This document shows, in pieces, positions 45,493-58,600 of a DNA stretch of 64,000 nt. The stretch is from contig JAGTWJ010000008.1 in the NCBI GenBank assembly GCA_020064725.1, positions 1,302,001 through 1,366,000 on the forward strand, given 5' to 3'. How positions within the stretch are numbered: the first letter of the stretch is position 1; each line of letters starts with the position of its first letter. The position numbers and the translations under genes were made by a program. The notes beneath the pieces are model-generated. The model saw only the letters and a program-made list of their open reading frames with translations, had not been told where the DNA came from and searched no databases. The stretch is from Drechslerella dactyloides. Lineage: Eukaryota > Ascomycota > Orbiliomycetes > Orbiliales > Orbiliaceae.

Positions 45493-46699
45493 TGTTATGG
45501 GATAACAGCGCAGCACCCGAATAACCTGTATAGACCTAGTTCCCATACAAACACCCTTCCCATATAGTACACAAAGTAATAACATATCCATATACTTTAT
45601 GGAATGAACTTCTATATTGGATGTATGTTTATGTAGGTTTATCTTATATAGAATTTAGAATTATATAGAATGTACTGTTATACTAAAAGGTAATTTATAT
45701 TATATTTTTTTTGGTGTAAATCTGGTATAGAGACTATTATAATGATTTATGATATATAATGTATTTTTTATTTTTGTTTTTTAAGAAATTAGAAGCAAAG
45801 AATAAGTAGTATCTAAGAATAAAAAATATAATATATTAATATATTTCTATTATCTTATGTATTAGATATTATATATTTAATTAGTTTGCTTCACTGGTTG
45901 ATTAATAACTTTTTTTTAAGATTTCATTAGTTAATATTTAAACTATAGTATCTTAATAAATAGTTTATTCTATTATTATTATTATATATTTTATTCTAAT
46001 AATTATTATTATATCTAATATATATTTATCTTCCTTTATTAGGAAATTTATATAATAATAATTAAGAGTTAGGGATTTTAAAGTAAAGTGTATTTTATCT
46101 GGTTTTAGGTAGAAGTATAATACTTTGACTGATTATTTTTAATGGATGAGGAGAAATAATAAGTATATGATAATTTTTAATATAATTTATAAGTTCTTTA
46201 TAGTATATGAAGATAATATAGAATTCTATAATGTGGAATTATAAGAATAACTTATAGATGATAATAACTTTAAATTGATATTAAATAACAAAAACAATAA
46301 ATACAAAAGATTTGTTAATAACTTTTATATTTTAGAAACATATGAACAAAGAATAATTATAATAATAATTTAGATAGTATTATATATATAAAAAGGTAGT
46401 AATATAATAAACCCTAATTTTCTTAGGTTAATTAGTGAATATATAGATAGTTTATAAAAACATAAAGATAAATTTATGGTAAATATAAAAACACAAACCT
46501 TAAAAAAAATAAGTAGTGTTATACTAAAATATAATATTAAATAAGGGTTAGAATAGAACCTTAAGATAGTACAACAAGAAGCAATCACAGTACATCAATA
46601 ATATATATAAATAGTTTTAATAATAATTAAAAATATTAAAACAATTATATTAAAAAACTTTAAAAAAATGGTGGAATATATCAAAACCCCAGCTAATAT

Positions 46700-47700
46700 C
46701 TAGATAAGTAATATTACCACTTAAAACCCTACACCATTTACTTAATCCTGATTTATACTAGCCAACAAATCAGAGACCTAAAGAAATAAAACTATAGCTA
46801 TTTTTATAGTAATATTTAATAAAATACTAAAAATAGAAGACTTAATTAGGTATAGAAGATAATTTAAAAAACTTGATCAATTTTTTAATTAACTTAGTAA
46901 TTATTTTTTTTTCTATTTTAAATAATTTACCATAGAATGGTATAAAATCTGCTTTACAGAAATATACCTTAAAAAGAATGTTCTTAATATCTATCTAGTA
47001 TATAAATAGATATACAAAAATACCCTAAAAGAAAACTAAAAAATATAGATTCCTAAAATCAACAAGGTCTTTAATATTTTTTAGGAATTCACAAACTTCT
47101 TTAAGTAGAAATATAAATATAAGAATAAGGTTGAGGAAACCTTTAGAAAACTTGACTAATTTAAATAAACTGGATTAGTATGATTTTACTTTTAATAATT
47201 TAATTAATATATATTTTTTATTAAATATAATAATAATGCTCTATTTTATAGAGCTAAAAAAGAATTTAAATTTAATTTAAAAATGGAGATTATTAAATAG
47301 AAATTTTTAAAAAAGGAAATGACTTACTATGAAATACAGATTATAGTTATTAAATTAGATGATGTACTATACTAGTTTTAGAAGGGTTTATAATAGAAAA
47401 AATTTTATTATAACTTAAATAAATATTATCTTAATAAATATATTAAAAATTTTTAGTAGAATTGGATTTGAATTAGAAAATCTTTTTAGAGATTAAATAA
47501 AATCTATGGGTTAGAATTTATAGATCTTAATATTACTTAATACTAGAAATCTAAGAAATTTAATATATTTTTTTGTTATTAATATAATAAAACAGGATAT
47601 ATTAAATAAAATTGTTCTGAGAATAAGGAAAAAAGAAATTTCTAAAAATAATTATACTAAGAAAGATAATTTAGGATAATAAGATAATTGTTTATTTTTG
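46700..47700 (+). pseudogene. Gag region with damaged CCHC zinc knuckle
   Basis: Protein-like but stop-filled frames. At 47574-47615 fourteen codons keep the CX2CX4HX4C spacing: codon 1 is TGT and codon 14 is TGT, while codon 4 (Cys expected) and codon 9 (His expected) are both TAT. The middle reads NKTG, as in CxxCNKTGHIxxxC knuckles. Both changes are G-to-A or C-to-T. Confidence 0.65.
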
Positions 47701-49899
47701 AAGACTTTGATATTATAATAAATGAAATATAGAAATATATATATTCTGAAGCTGGATTAGTCTAGTACCAAGATATTGTTTAAAAAATTAATGTAATTAT
47801 TAAATAGAATCCTGTCCTATTTATGGATATTTAATTAAAAGAAAAAAAACTTAATTGGCTATGGAATAACCCTATATTAGGAATATATTTAGTATATAGA
47901 AAAAGCTTAGATAGATATTTATAAGAAAAATATTAAATAAATATAAAAATCTTAATAAAAATAATCTAAATGTTTTTGATTTTAATTATACCTTTAGTTT
48001 AATTTAATTAATTATAATAGGAATTTATTCCTATAAACCCTAGAAAATACAATAGAGATTATTATATTAAGTAAAAATAATAAATAGAAATTATTAATAA
48101 AAATATAAATAGACTAATTTTATAGATGGTTTTCTTCTAATGATGTGTTTAGATTTGTGAGCTATAGATTTATATTAAGTATAGATTTAATGTATTTGTA
48201 GAAAAATAAATTATTTATGGAATGTTTAAAACTAACTTTTACTAAAATTATTAATAATAACTAGAATATAATATTATTGGGTATAAAAATATAATTAATA
48301 AAAAATATAGTAATTTTTGATTTTACTAAGAATCTATTTATTGTTATATAATTATATTATATAAACAAAATTTTGCTGATTAATGGGAAGTCTATTGGTT
48401 TTGGATTGAAAACAATAAAAATTTACCTTAGTATAATTCTAATAAATAATAATAGTTTTTTAAAGGTATAGGATATCTTCTTTATAAGAAATAAAAATAC
48501 TATTTTTGTAAATAAGATAGTACTAATATTTAATTATATAAGTATTTTAACCTGTATAATGATTGCTATAATAAATAAGTATATTAATATTAGTACTTCT
48601 TATATTTTGATTATATTAAAGAATAATTATCTAAAAAAATCTTTAATACTTTTGAATATACTTATTATATTAGATATTTTAAAATATAGAAAAAATATTA
48701 TATACACTATTATAATAATATTAAAATAAAAAAATAGAAAAAGATTATCTAAACAAAATAAACTCAAAAAAAAACACTAAATAAAATCAAAAACCTAATA
48801 AAGGAATACAAAAAAAACTAAATAACTTATAAATCTAATAACTCTAATCTAAATAATAACTTAAATTTAAATAATAATTCTATTAAAATAAAATATACAA
48901 TAAATAGTAAATCAAAAAAATTACCTTATATATTATATTTAATATATACTAAAATCTTTAGTATATATAGGGAATAAGAAGAATATTTTAACATCTACTT
49001 TTACTAAAAATATAAAAGAAAAATACTAGAAACAAAAACCAGATATTTTTATAAAAATTATATATATTATTTTATAAAATATAATAAAAGATAATAATAC
49101 TACTATATCTATTTAACAAAAAAAAAAAAAATTTATTATTTAAAATACCTTTATGAATTTAATATTTTAAAAATTTATAAAAAATATATTTAATAATGTA
49201 ATTTAAAAAACTAGAAACACTTCAAAACTATTAAAAGTATATTAAAATAAAAAATTCTAGTCTTTATAAAAAACTGACTCTTACCTTACTTATATTTAGA
49301 AAACCTATAAAAATTTTGATTGATAATAAAGTAGAAGAAAGCTATATTTTTATTATAATAATATAAAAATACTAACTTAAAATATAATAAAAATCTAATA
49401 TTTATTAAATCACTACTTTTTTATATTAGATTCTAAGAAAAATTATCTAAAAAATAACTTTTAAAATATTTATTAATAAATATTTAAAAGAATATATTAT
49501 TAATATTTTAAATCTTCTAAAAGATACTTTATTAGTTTTTAGATTTTTATAACTAGCAAAATATAATCTTAATATTAACTAAAGAAAAGAAGAAATTATT
49601 TTTAATAATTACAATTACTAGAAAATTACTAGAATATAGTTAATTAATAGGAATATTTTGAAAAAAACTTATTTAAGGTTTATAATATATCTATCTAAGA
49701 AAAAAATCCAAAACAAACACAAATATAAATTAAACATTTTATAATAAATATAGATTTAAATTAAAGAATTATATATTATATTTAAAAAAACAGATATTTT
49801 TTTATAAATATCTAAAAAAAAAAGAAACATCTTCTAATTTGTATTAAAAGAATAAATTTTATTAGAAATTAATTTATTTAAATATTTGATATTTTTATA

Positions 49900-52680
49900 A
49901 AAAGGAATATAACCTCAATTTATATTAATATATAAATATATTGATTAAAAAACAACAACACTCTGTGAATATATTAAAAAAAATTTTAAAATAAAATATA
50001 TATGATTTTTTAATTTACCAGCAAAATACTCTATTTTATTTATAAAAAAAAAAACTTAGATAAATTATGAATTTATATCAATTATTAAACTCTTAATACA
50101 ATAATTATCAAAGATAAAAAATCCTTACCCCTTATTAACAAATCTTTTAATAGAATATTAAATACTATAATTTATATAAAACTTAACCTTACCAATATAT
50201 ATTATAACATTAAGATCAATCTTAAAAAGAAATAGAAAACTATTTTCAAAACTAGATACAGATTATTTAAATATTTAATTATATTTTTTAAATTAACTAA
50301 TATATCTACAACTTTTTAAACATTTATAAATCACATTCTACAAAAATACATTAATAATATATACATAATATATTTAAATAATATTTTTATCTATAATACA
50401 AACCCCAACAAACATCAAAAATATATTAATTAAATCTTTAAAACCCTAAATTAATATAAACTTAAAATTAAACCAAAGAAATCTAAATTCAAAGTCACTA
50501 AAATCAAATTTCTAGAAATTATTATAATTCTATATAATATATAAATAAACCTAAAAAAAATATAAACTATATAAAACTAATTAATACCAAAAACACTTAA
50601 AAAAATATAAACCTTTTTAGAATTATATAATTATTATTAATAATTCATCCAAAAATACAACTACTTAATTCTTATTTTTTTAGAATTAATAAAAAAAGAT
50701 ATATAATTTAAAATAACCAAAGAAAAAATTAAGATCTTCCAAATTTTAAAGGACATCTTTATTTCAATATTAATTCTCAAATTTTATAACCTAAAATTAT
50801 TAGTATAAATAAAAGCCAACACTTCTATAACAGCCCTAGGGGTCTGTTTATTACAAAAACAATTCAACCAAAAATAGCATTTTATTACCTACTTATTATA
50901 CAAGTTTAATACCATGGAAATTAGATATCTAATACACAATAAAAAACTTATAGCTATCTTATATACTTACAAGAAATAGAAAGTCTACTTACAGACTACA
51001 AAATTATTTAAAATATTCTCAGACTACAAAAATCTCACATACTTCCTAACAACAAAGGAACTTAGCAAACACCAAATCCAATAATAGAAAACACTTAACA
51101 AATACAACATAAAAATCACCCACTTCAAAAAAAAAAAAACATTAAAACTGATATTATCAGCCAACAACCTAATCTAATAGAAAATATCCTTACAGACAAA
51201 AAAACAATCCTAAAACAACAAAAAAACACCATTATTATTAACAAAAAACTCAACCTTACTATTTATAAGGTAAAATCTAAAATAGCTATAAAACTAAAGG
51301 AAAACTATCAAAAAAATATAATAATAAAAAGAATACTTCAGAACTTTAAAAAAATCATCACATTTTTTATCTTAAAAGATAAATATATTTTTTTTAAGGA
51401 TTTTTTTTACATCCTAGATAAAAAATTACAATTTGAAATTTTGTGATTACATTATAACACATCTATGCATAAATATTTAGAAATTAAAAAAACACAGGAA
51501 CTTATTACACAGTAATACTTTTAGCCCAAAATAAGACAATAAATTAAACAATATATTAAAACATATAACCTATACCTACAGAATAAACCAGTAAAACATA
51601 CACTATATAGATATCTATAATCTAATAAGATACTTGGCAAACTATTTTAAATTATAATTTATGATTTTGTATAAAAATTATCCTATTCAAAAAATCCTTT
51701 AATAAACCAAATCTATAACAAAATCTTAATTATTATTTATAGATTTACTAAAACTATTATCTTGGAATTTTGGAATAATTCTTGAAAAGTAGAATAACTT
51801 TTGATAATCTATAATAAATAAATATTTAGCTAATATGAATTATAAGAAAAATATATTTATAATAAAGACCTCCTCTTTAATAATAAATATTAGAAACATA
51901 TTATAAATATCTTAAATATCAAATTTAATATAATAATAAAAAAAAAAGTCTAAACTAATAGAATATTAGAACAAATAATTTAGATAATAAAAATCTATTT
52001 TAAATTATTCTTAAATTATATATAGAATAATTAGATAAAACTATTATTTATGGTAGAACTTATTTATAATTCATTAAAATACTTAGTTATAAATTATATA
52101 TCTTATAAAATATTATAAGGCTAAAACCTATGAATTATACAACCAATTTTACTTATAAAAAAAGAAATTCCTAATACTAAAAAATATTTTAAAACTATAA
52201 ATAAATTTTATAAATATTTAAAAAACAACTTAGACTTTATAGTTAAAACTATATCCTATTATTATAATAAAAAGAGGATAAAAGTATTTTTTTTAAAAGA
52301 AAAAAATAAAGTATATCTATTTATTAAAAATATTAAAACAAAAAAATCTAATTAGAAACTTGATTTTTAAAAACTTGGATTATATATTATAACTAAAAAA
52401 CTAAATAAATACTTATTTAAATTTCATATCCCTAGAAACTTTAGAATCTATAAAATATTCTATATCACTTTATTTAAACCTATACCTAACAAATTTAAAA
52501 AAAAAATAAACAATCTAAAAATTAAAGAAAACAACTATAATAAATATAAAATCAAAAAAATCCTAGACCACAGAAATAATCCAAAAATATTAACCAATAA
52601 ATTTTTAATTAAATAGAAAGACTATCTACTAGAGAAAGATTTATAACAACTAAAAAATAATATTTTATTAGAACTTATCA
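49900..52680 (+). pseudogene. Pol region: reverse transcriptase, RNase H, integrase, chromodomain-like end
   Basis: RT: KNPYPLLTNLL (about 50.1 kb) and the active site, now YLNNIFIY (50371-50394) instead of YLDD. RNase H: KANTSITALGVCLLQKQFNQ (from 50812; the expected TDAS now has Asn), NTMEIRYLIHNKKLIAILYT and KNLTYFLTTKELSKHQ (to about 51.1 kb). Integrase: a zinc-binding H-H-C-C block near 51.45-51.6 kb whose two Cys codons are now TAT, then a body to 52.2 kb. C-terminal part: FHIPRNFRIYKIFYITLFKP and KYKIKKILDHR followed by KFLIK*KDY, which resembles the chromodomain of chromoviruses (52.35-52.66 kb). Many TAA/TAG codons stand where CAA/CAG or TGG are expected. Confidence 0.82.
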
Positions 52681-54021
52681 GATAATATCTTAATAGACCT
52701 AATACTCACCAAATAAGACAAAATCCACCACCACAATGACCCCAAAAAAAACCTAGAAAAAATGTCAAAAACATAAAAAATTAATAATAATTATATAATT
52801 ATATTAAACAAACTTATTTTATTTTAAGATTACATTTTCTAATATCAAAACTACTATTAAATACAAAAAACTTGTATATATATAAAACTTACCTTTTTTT
52901 AAGATATAAACTAATTTATTCATAATCTTATAAATACTATCCTAATAATAAGTAATTTTGCTTAAAATCTTAATATTTATTCTAATCTTAAAACAAAGAT
53001 ATGGTGTAGTTAATTTAAAAGCCAACATCCTTTGATAATCAGAACAAACAAAACATATTATTACCATAATAAAAAAATAAAGAAAATAAGAATCATAAAA
53101 AAATAAAAAAACAAAATCACAAAAACAACAAATCTATTTATCTTATCTTTTTTATATAATAAAATCCTATAAAATAACTCTCAGAATTACACACACAATA
53201 TAATATAACCCAACACCAATTATATTTAATAATATATAAATATTAGAAAAATATTATATTAAACATTAAAACTCACACCATTATTATTTAAAAAAGCCTC
53301 AAAATCAAAATTCTTCTCCAAAATCTTTAAAGGATCAATACTAAACTCCTTTTCAAAAATCTCTGTTTTTTTAATAAAAGCCTTTTCCTCAGAAAAAACA
53401 ACTTTTACTTTTATATTAATTAAATTAACCTCCTTATATAAACAAGTAACTTTTACTTAAGCTTAAATAATCTTAATAAAAAAAAGAGTTTAATCATTTT
53501 TAACCTATTTAAACTCTTTTTATTTGATATTTAATTAATAAAGAATTTGTTTTATTATAATAAAATTAGTATCTATCAACTTTAATCTAAACAAAAATCA
53601 AAAAATCTATTTAGATTAATAAAAATATAGCTATAATCTTGATAAATATAATTACTATACTTATTACTTAAACAAGGAAAAACTAGATAAAGAAAACTAT
53701 ATTTTTTATAAAATTTATAAGTAATCTAAGAATACAAACTTCAACTCTTGATTTAATATACTTATTTTAGATAATATTTATAAAAAAACTTCTTTTAATA
53801 ATTAGTAAACATATTAAGATAGTAAATAAAAAAAAGATATATTATATAAAAAATAATTTATAAAAAAAAAAAAAATCTGACACCACCTAAATATTAAAAA
53901 TTTTATATCATATTTAATTACCTAATTTTATTATATACAAAAATCTATACTACTTTATTTTATATTATTTATATCTATATTAAAATTAGCATACCACTAA
54001 TTCTTGTGAGAAAAAAAATAG

Positions 54022-54581
54022 TATTATAAAATAACAACACAACACCCAAATAACCTATATAAATTTGATTCTTATATAGATATCTTTCCTATATAATACA
54101 TGAAGTAATGGTATATTTATATACCTTATAAAATAAACTCCTATATCAAATACATATCTATATAGGTTTACTTTATATAGAACCCAGAACCACATAAAAC
54201 ACATTATTATACCAAAAGGTAATTTACATTATATTCTTTCCAGTATAGATCTGGCGCAGAAACCATCACAATGACTCACAATACATAATATATTTTTTAT
54301 TTTTGTTTTTTAGGAAACCAGGAGCAAAGAGCAAGCAACACTTAAAAACAAAAAATATAATATATTAATATATTTTTATTATCTTATATATCAGACATCA
54401 TATATTTAACCAGTTTATTTCACCAATTAATTAATAATTTTCTTTTGAGATTTTATCAATTAATACCTAAACTATAATATCTTAATAAATAATTTATTCT
54501 ATTATTATTATTATATATTTTATTCCAACAATTATTATTATATTTAGTATATATTTATTTTTTTCTATTAGGAAACTTATA
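54022..54581 (+). repeat. 3' LTR of the most complete gypsy copy, interrupted
   Basis: Aligns with 45493-46050, shows mostly G-to-A changes, and stops at ...AGGAAACTTATA, where the foldback starts. The remaining 70-80 bp of LTR are not found after the foldback. Confidence 0.75.
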
Positions 54582-55669
54582 ACATGTACGATAAGCGACC
54601 GGGTCAGACAAGCGACCGGGTCACCCTCCTGGTCAAACACCCCACCAAAAACCCTTTCATTAATATTGTAGTCAATATCTATTAGAAAATTATAAAAAAA
54701 AATATTTTAAATAAATATAGATTAAAATAATCTAATATTATTTTTTTTAATTTTTTAAACCTAATATTAAATTAATAATAATTATTTTAATTTTTTAAAA
54801 AACAACACATTTTTTTAGGTGTTTGACTGTAAATATCTCTATAATTTATTAATAAAAATCTCTAAAAATGTAATATATAATAGATATCTGTATAATCTAG
54901 GTTTATACCGAGCCATTACTTAATATATTAAAAATTAAGGTCTAGAAAGTCTGCTAAAGTCGGTACAACACAGGCACAACACTCTAGCTATTTTTCTTAA
55001 TAATTATATATAAAAAAATTTTAAAAAATTAATATTAAATTAAATAAGATTAAATTATAATTTTATAATTTTTTAAATTTTTTTATTAAAAATTCAATTT
55101 TTTATAATTTTTAAAAATTTTGTATAATAAAAATTAAAAAATTAAGAATAAATTCAATATTATATAAAAAAAATTAAAAAAATATAATAATTAATTTTTA
55201 ATATATTAAAATTAAAATTAATTTTTTTTAGATTTTTTTATTATATTTTTATATATAATTTTATCGAAAATAGTTGGATGTGTTGTACCGACTTTAGCAG
55301 ACTTTCTAGACCTTAATTTTTAATATATTAAGTAATGGCTCGGTATAAACCTAGATTATACAGATATCTATTATATATTACATTTTTAGAGATTTTTATT
55401 AATAAATTATAGAGATATTTACAGTCAAACACCTAAAAAAATGTGTTGTTTTTTAAAAAATTAAAATAATTATTATTAATTTAATATTAGGTTTAAAAAA
55501 TTAAAAAAAATAATATTAGATTATTTTAATCTATGTTTATTTAAAATATTTTTTTTTATAATTTTCTAATAGATATTGACTACAATATTAATGAAAGGGT
55601 TTTTGGTGGGGTGTTTGACCAGGAGGGTGACCCGGTCGCTTGTCTGACCCGGTCGCTTATCGTACACGT
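54582..55669. mobile_element. Foldback (long inverted repeat) element, copy 2
   Basis: 1088 bp bordered by TA (54580-54581 and 55670-55671). Ends start ACATGTACGATAAGCG (left, one transition) and ACGTGTACGATAAGCG (right), each with AAGCGACCGGGTCA twice. The arms are inverted copies, about 80-90 percent similar by eye to those of copy 1. The short extra segment near the inner arm end is on the left here, so this copy is inverted relative to copy 1. No coding frame. The two flanks come from different parts of the gypsy element. Confidence 0.88.
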
Positions 55670-55671
55670 TA

Positions 55672-58600
55672 TAAGATATCTTCTTTATAAAAATTAGAAA
55701 TATCACTTTTATAAAAAAAATAATATAAATATTTAATTATATAAATACTTTAATCTATATAATAACTATTATAATAAATAAATATATTAATATCAATACT
55801 TTCTATATTATAACTATATTTAATAAAGATTATCTAAAAAAACTTTTAATACTTTTAAATATACCTACTATATTAAATATTTTAAAACATAGAATAACTA
55901 CTACATATATTATTATAATAATACTAAGTAAAAAGAATAGAAAAAAATAATATAAATTAAATAAATTTTAAAATATATTTTAAAACAAATTAAAAATTAA
56001 TATAAAAATATAAAAAGAATAAAATAATTTATAAAAAAATAATAAAAAATAACTATCTTAATTAGGATAATAATTTTAATAAAACTAAATATACTATAGA
56101 TAATGAATCTGGAGAATTATCTTATATATTATATATAATATATATTAAACTCTTTAATATATATAAAAAATAAGAAAAATATTCAAAAGACTATTTCTAC
56201 TAAAAATATATAAAAAAAAACACCAAAAACAAAAACTAGATATTTTTATAAATATTATATATATTATTTTATAAAATATAAAAATAAAAAACAATATAAT
56301 TATAAATATCCTATAAAAAAAAAACACATCTATTACCTAAAATACCTCTATAATTTTAATAAATTAAAAATAATAAAAAGATATACTTACTAATATAATA
56401 GAAAAAGAAAAAAATATTATTAATATTAAAAATACTTTAGAAATAATTTTATAAACTAAGGGAATTAAGATAGTTATATTAAGTAATATTTTATAGAGAT
56501 ATAATAAAAAGTAGTTAATAACCTAAGTTATGAATTAAAAAACTAGGTATACTTTAGAATTAATAGAAGTAGACTAAAATAAGAAACCTAAGTCTTTAAT
56601 AAAAAAAGCTTATTTTTATCTTATTTATTTTTAGAAATCTTATAAAAACCTTAATAGATAATAAAATAAAAGAAAATTATATTTTTACTATAATAATATA
56701 AAAATATTAATTTAAAATATAACAAAAATTTAATACTTATTAAATTATTATCTTTTTATATCAAACTTTAAGAAAAGTTACCTAAAAAACAACCCTTAAA
56801 TTATTTATTAATAAATATCTAAAGAAATATACTATTAATATTTTAAACTTTTTAAAAGATATTTTATTAATTTTTAGATTTTTATAATTAGTAAAATATA
56901 ATCTTAGTATTAACTAAAAAAAAGGAGAAATTATTTTTAATAATTATAATTATTAAAAAATTATTAAAATATAATTAATTAATAAAAATATTTTAAAAAA
57001 AATCTATTTATAATTTATAATATATTTATTTAAAAAAAAAATTAGAAATAAAGATAAATATAAATTAAAGATTTTATAATAAATATAAATTTAAATTAAG
57101 AAATTATATATAATAACTAAAGAATTAAACATCTTTAAATAAATATTTAAAAAAAAAAAAATATCTTTTAATCTATATTAGAAGAATAAATTTTATCAAA
57201 AATTAACTTATTTAAATATTTGATATTTTTATAAAAAAAAACACAATTAAAATTTATATTAATATATAACGTGGTCCACAAGCGAGCGGTACACCCAAGC
57301 GAGCGGTACACCTCAACACCCCACCTAAACAAAAATACTGATTTTACTACCATAGGTATATAATTATCTGACCTAGGGTCAGAAAATCACTTATTTATAT
57401 CTTTAAAAAGTATTTTAATATGTTTATTTATTATATTCAGCTTTATTATATTTACTATAATATAATATTTTTCTAGATCTTCCTTCTGGCTAGATATTGT
57501 TTTAGTGGGTTTCTTACTTTACCTACTTATCTATATCCTTTTGGTCTAGTAGTTCTTGTACCTAGTATATAATAAATAATCCTCTATATTATAACCACTT
57601 TTTTTTTGCTTGCTGGTGCTTATTTAATGCCTTATTAGCAAAGCAAAGTCTAGAGTTATTTATACATAAAAGTACCATTTTGTACATTATAGACTATATT
57701 CTTTTAGTAAACTGGTCCATGGTTATTAGTATGTTTATTAGAGAGTTATTTTAGTATAAAATAATTTAGTTTTTAATAAATTCTAATTACAGGCCAGCTT
57801 CTATAGGATTTTTTAGTATTTTTATAGCCCAAATAATTATAGTACCAAAACAGAAATTTATTAATATAGGTACTAGTAGTTGTATATCTAGCTTTAAAAG
57901 TACTCTTTCTGGATTATAAGGCACAATACCAGCCTCAGCAAAACTACTATATATATTCTTGTTAGTTACAGAGGCAATATATACCTTATAGAATTCAGAG
58001 AGGAACTTTAGCTTACTAATATAAGTTATATTTGTATATATTAAGTCTTCTACCTAGCAGCTATATATATGTTTTAATGGCCTAAAATACTTAATATCTA
58101 GCAGCTACAGAAGATGTGATAAATGGGGTGACATATAAAACATAATAATCTTATATTTTTAACAATAGAGTTTAAAGGCAGCTAAATAGTAACTTTCATA
58201 CCTATTAAGAATTAATAATTAGTAGTTATTTTTACAGCATGATATTGATGTTTTATTAAAATGCTTAATTTATACAAGGGTTATTTCATTTATTGTCCAG
58301 CTATTATTAGAGAGTGTAATAACCCAGTCTTTTGGCAGGTTAATCTCTATATACTAACTAGCTAGGTGGTACCAGCTAGTAAGAACAATAAATAGCTGTA
58401 TTGCCCAACCTGTTATATTTATACTTTGAATAATTGTTATCTATTTATGGTTCCTAGGCTACACTAGTTTAGCCTTATTTTGGGTTTCAGCACCTATAAC
58501 AATTGTAACTGTAGAGATTATGCCCATAGTAAAGCCTATTTTATTAAAATTGTAGATATTATTATCTGTAATGCTATATTTAGTTTTTATAGCTTAGATA

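Larger units (their letters stand above)
45493..54581 (+). mobile_element. Ty3/gypsy LTR retrotransposon, most complete copy, RIP-inactivated
   Basis: The 5' LTR is 45493-46122 (630 bp, TGTTATGGGATAACAGCGC ... ending in a RIP form of TGTAACA). The internal region is 46123-54021, ending in a polypurine-like GTGAGAAAAAAAATAG. The 3' LTR starts at 54022 (TATTATAAAATAACAACAC) and is cut at 54581 by a foldback element. Order of domains: gag with a CCHC knuckle, then RT, RNase H and integrase with a chromodomain-like end, the Ty3/gypsy order. All frames hold many stops. Confidence 0.87.

Noticed and set aside
46370..46588. Short hydrophobic minus-strand frame
   Set aside because: Lies in the 5' internal region of the RIP-damaged gypsy copy; Ile/Leu/Tyr/Phe content is what AT-only DNA encodes by chance.
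57168..57353. 61-codon minus-strand frame
   Set aside because: It crosses the border between gypsy DNA and pogo copy 2, so it cannot be an evolved gene.
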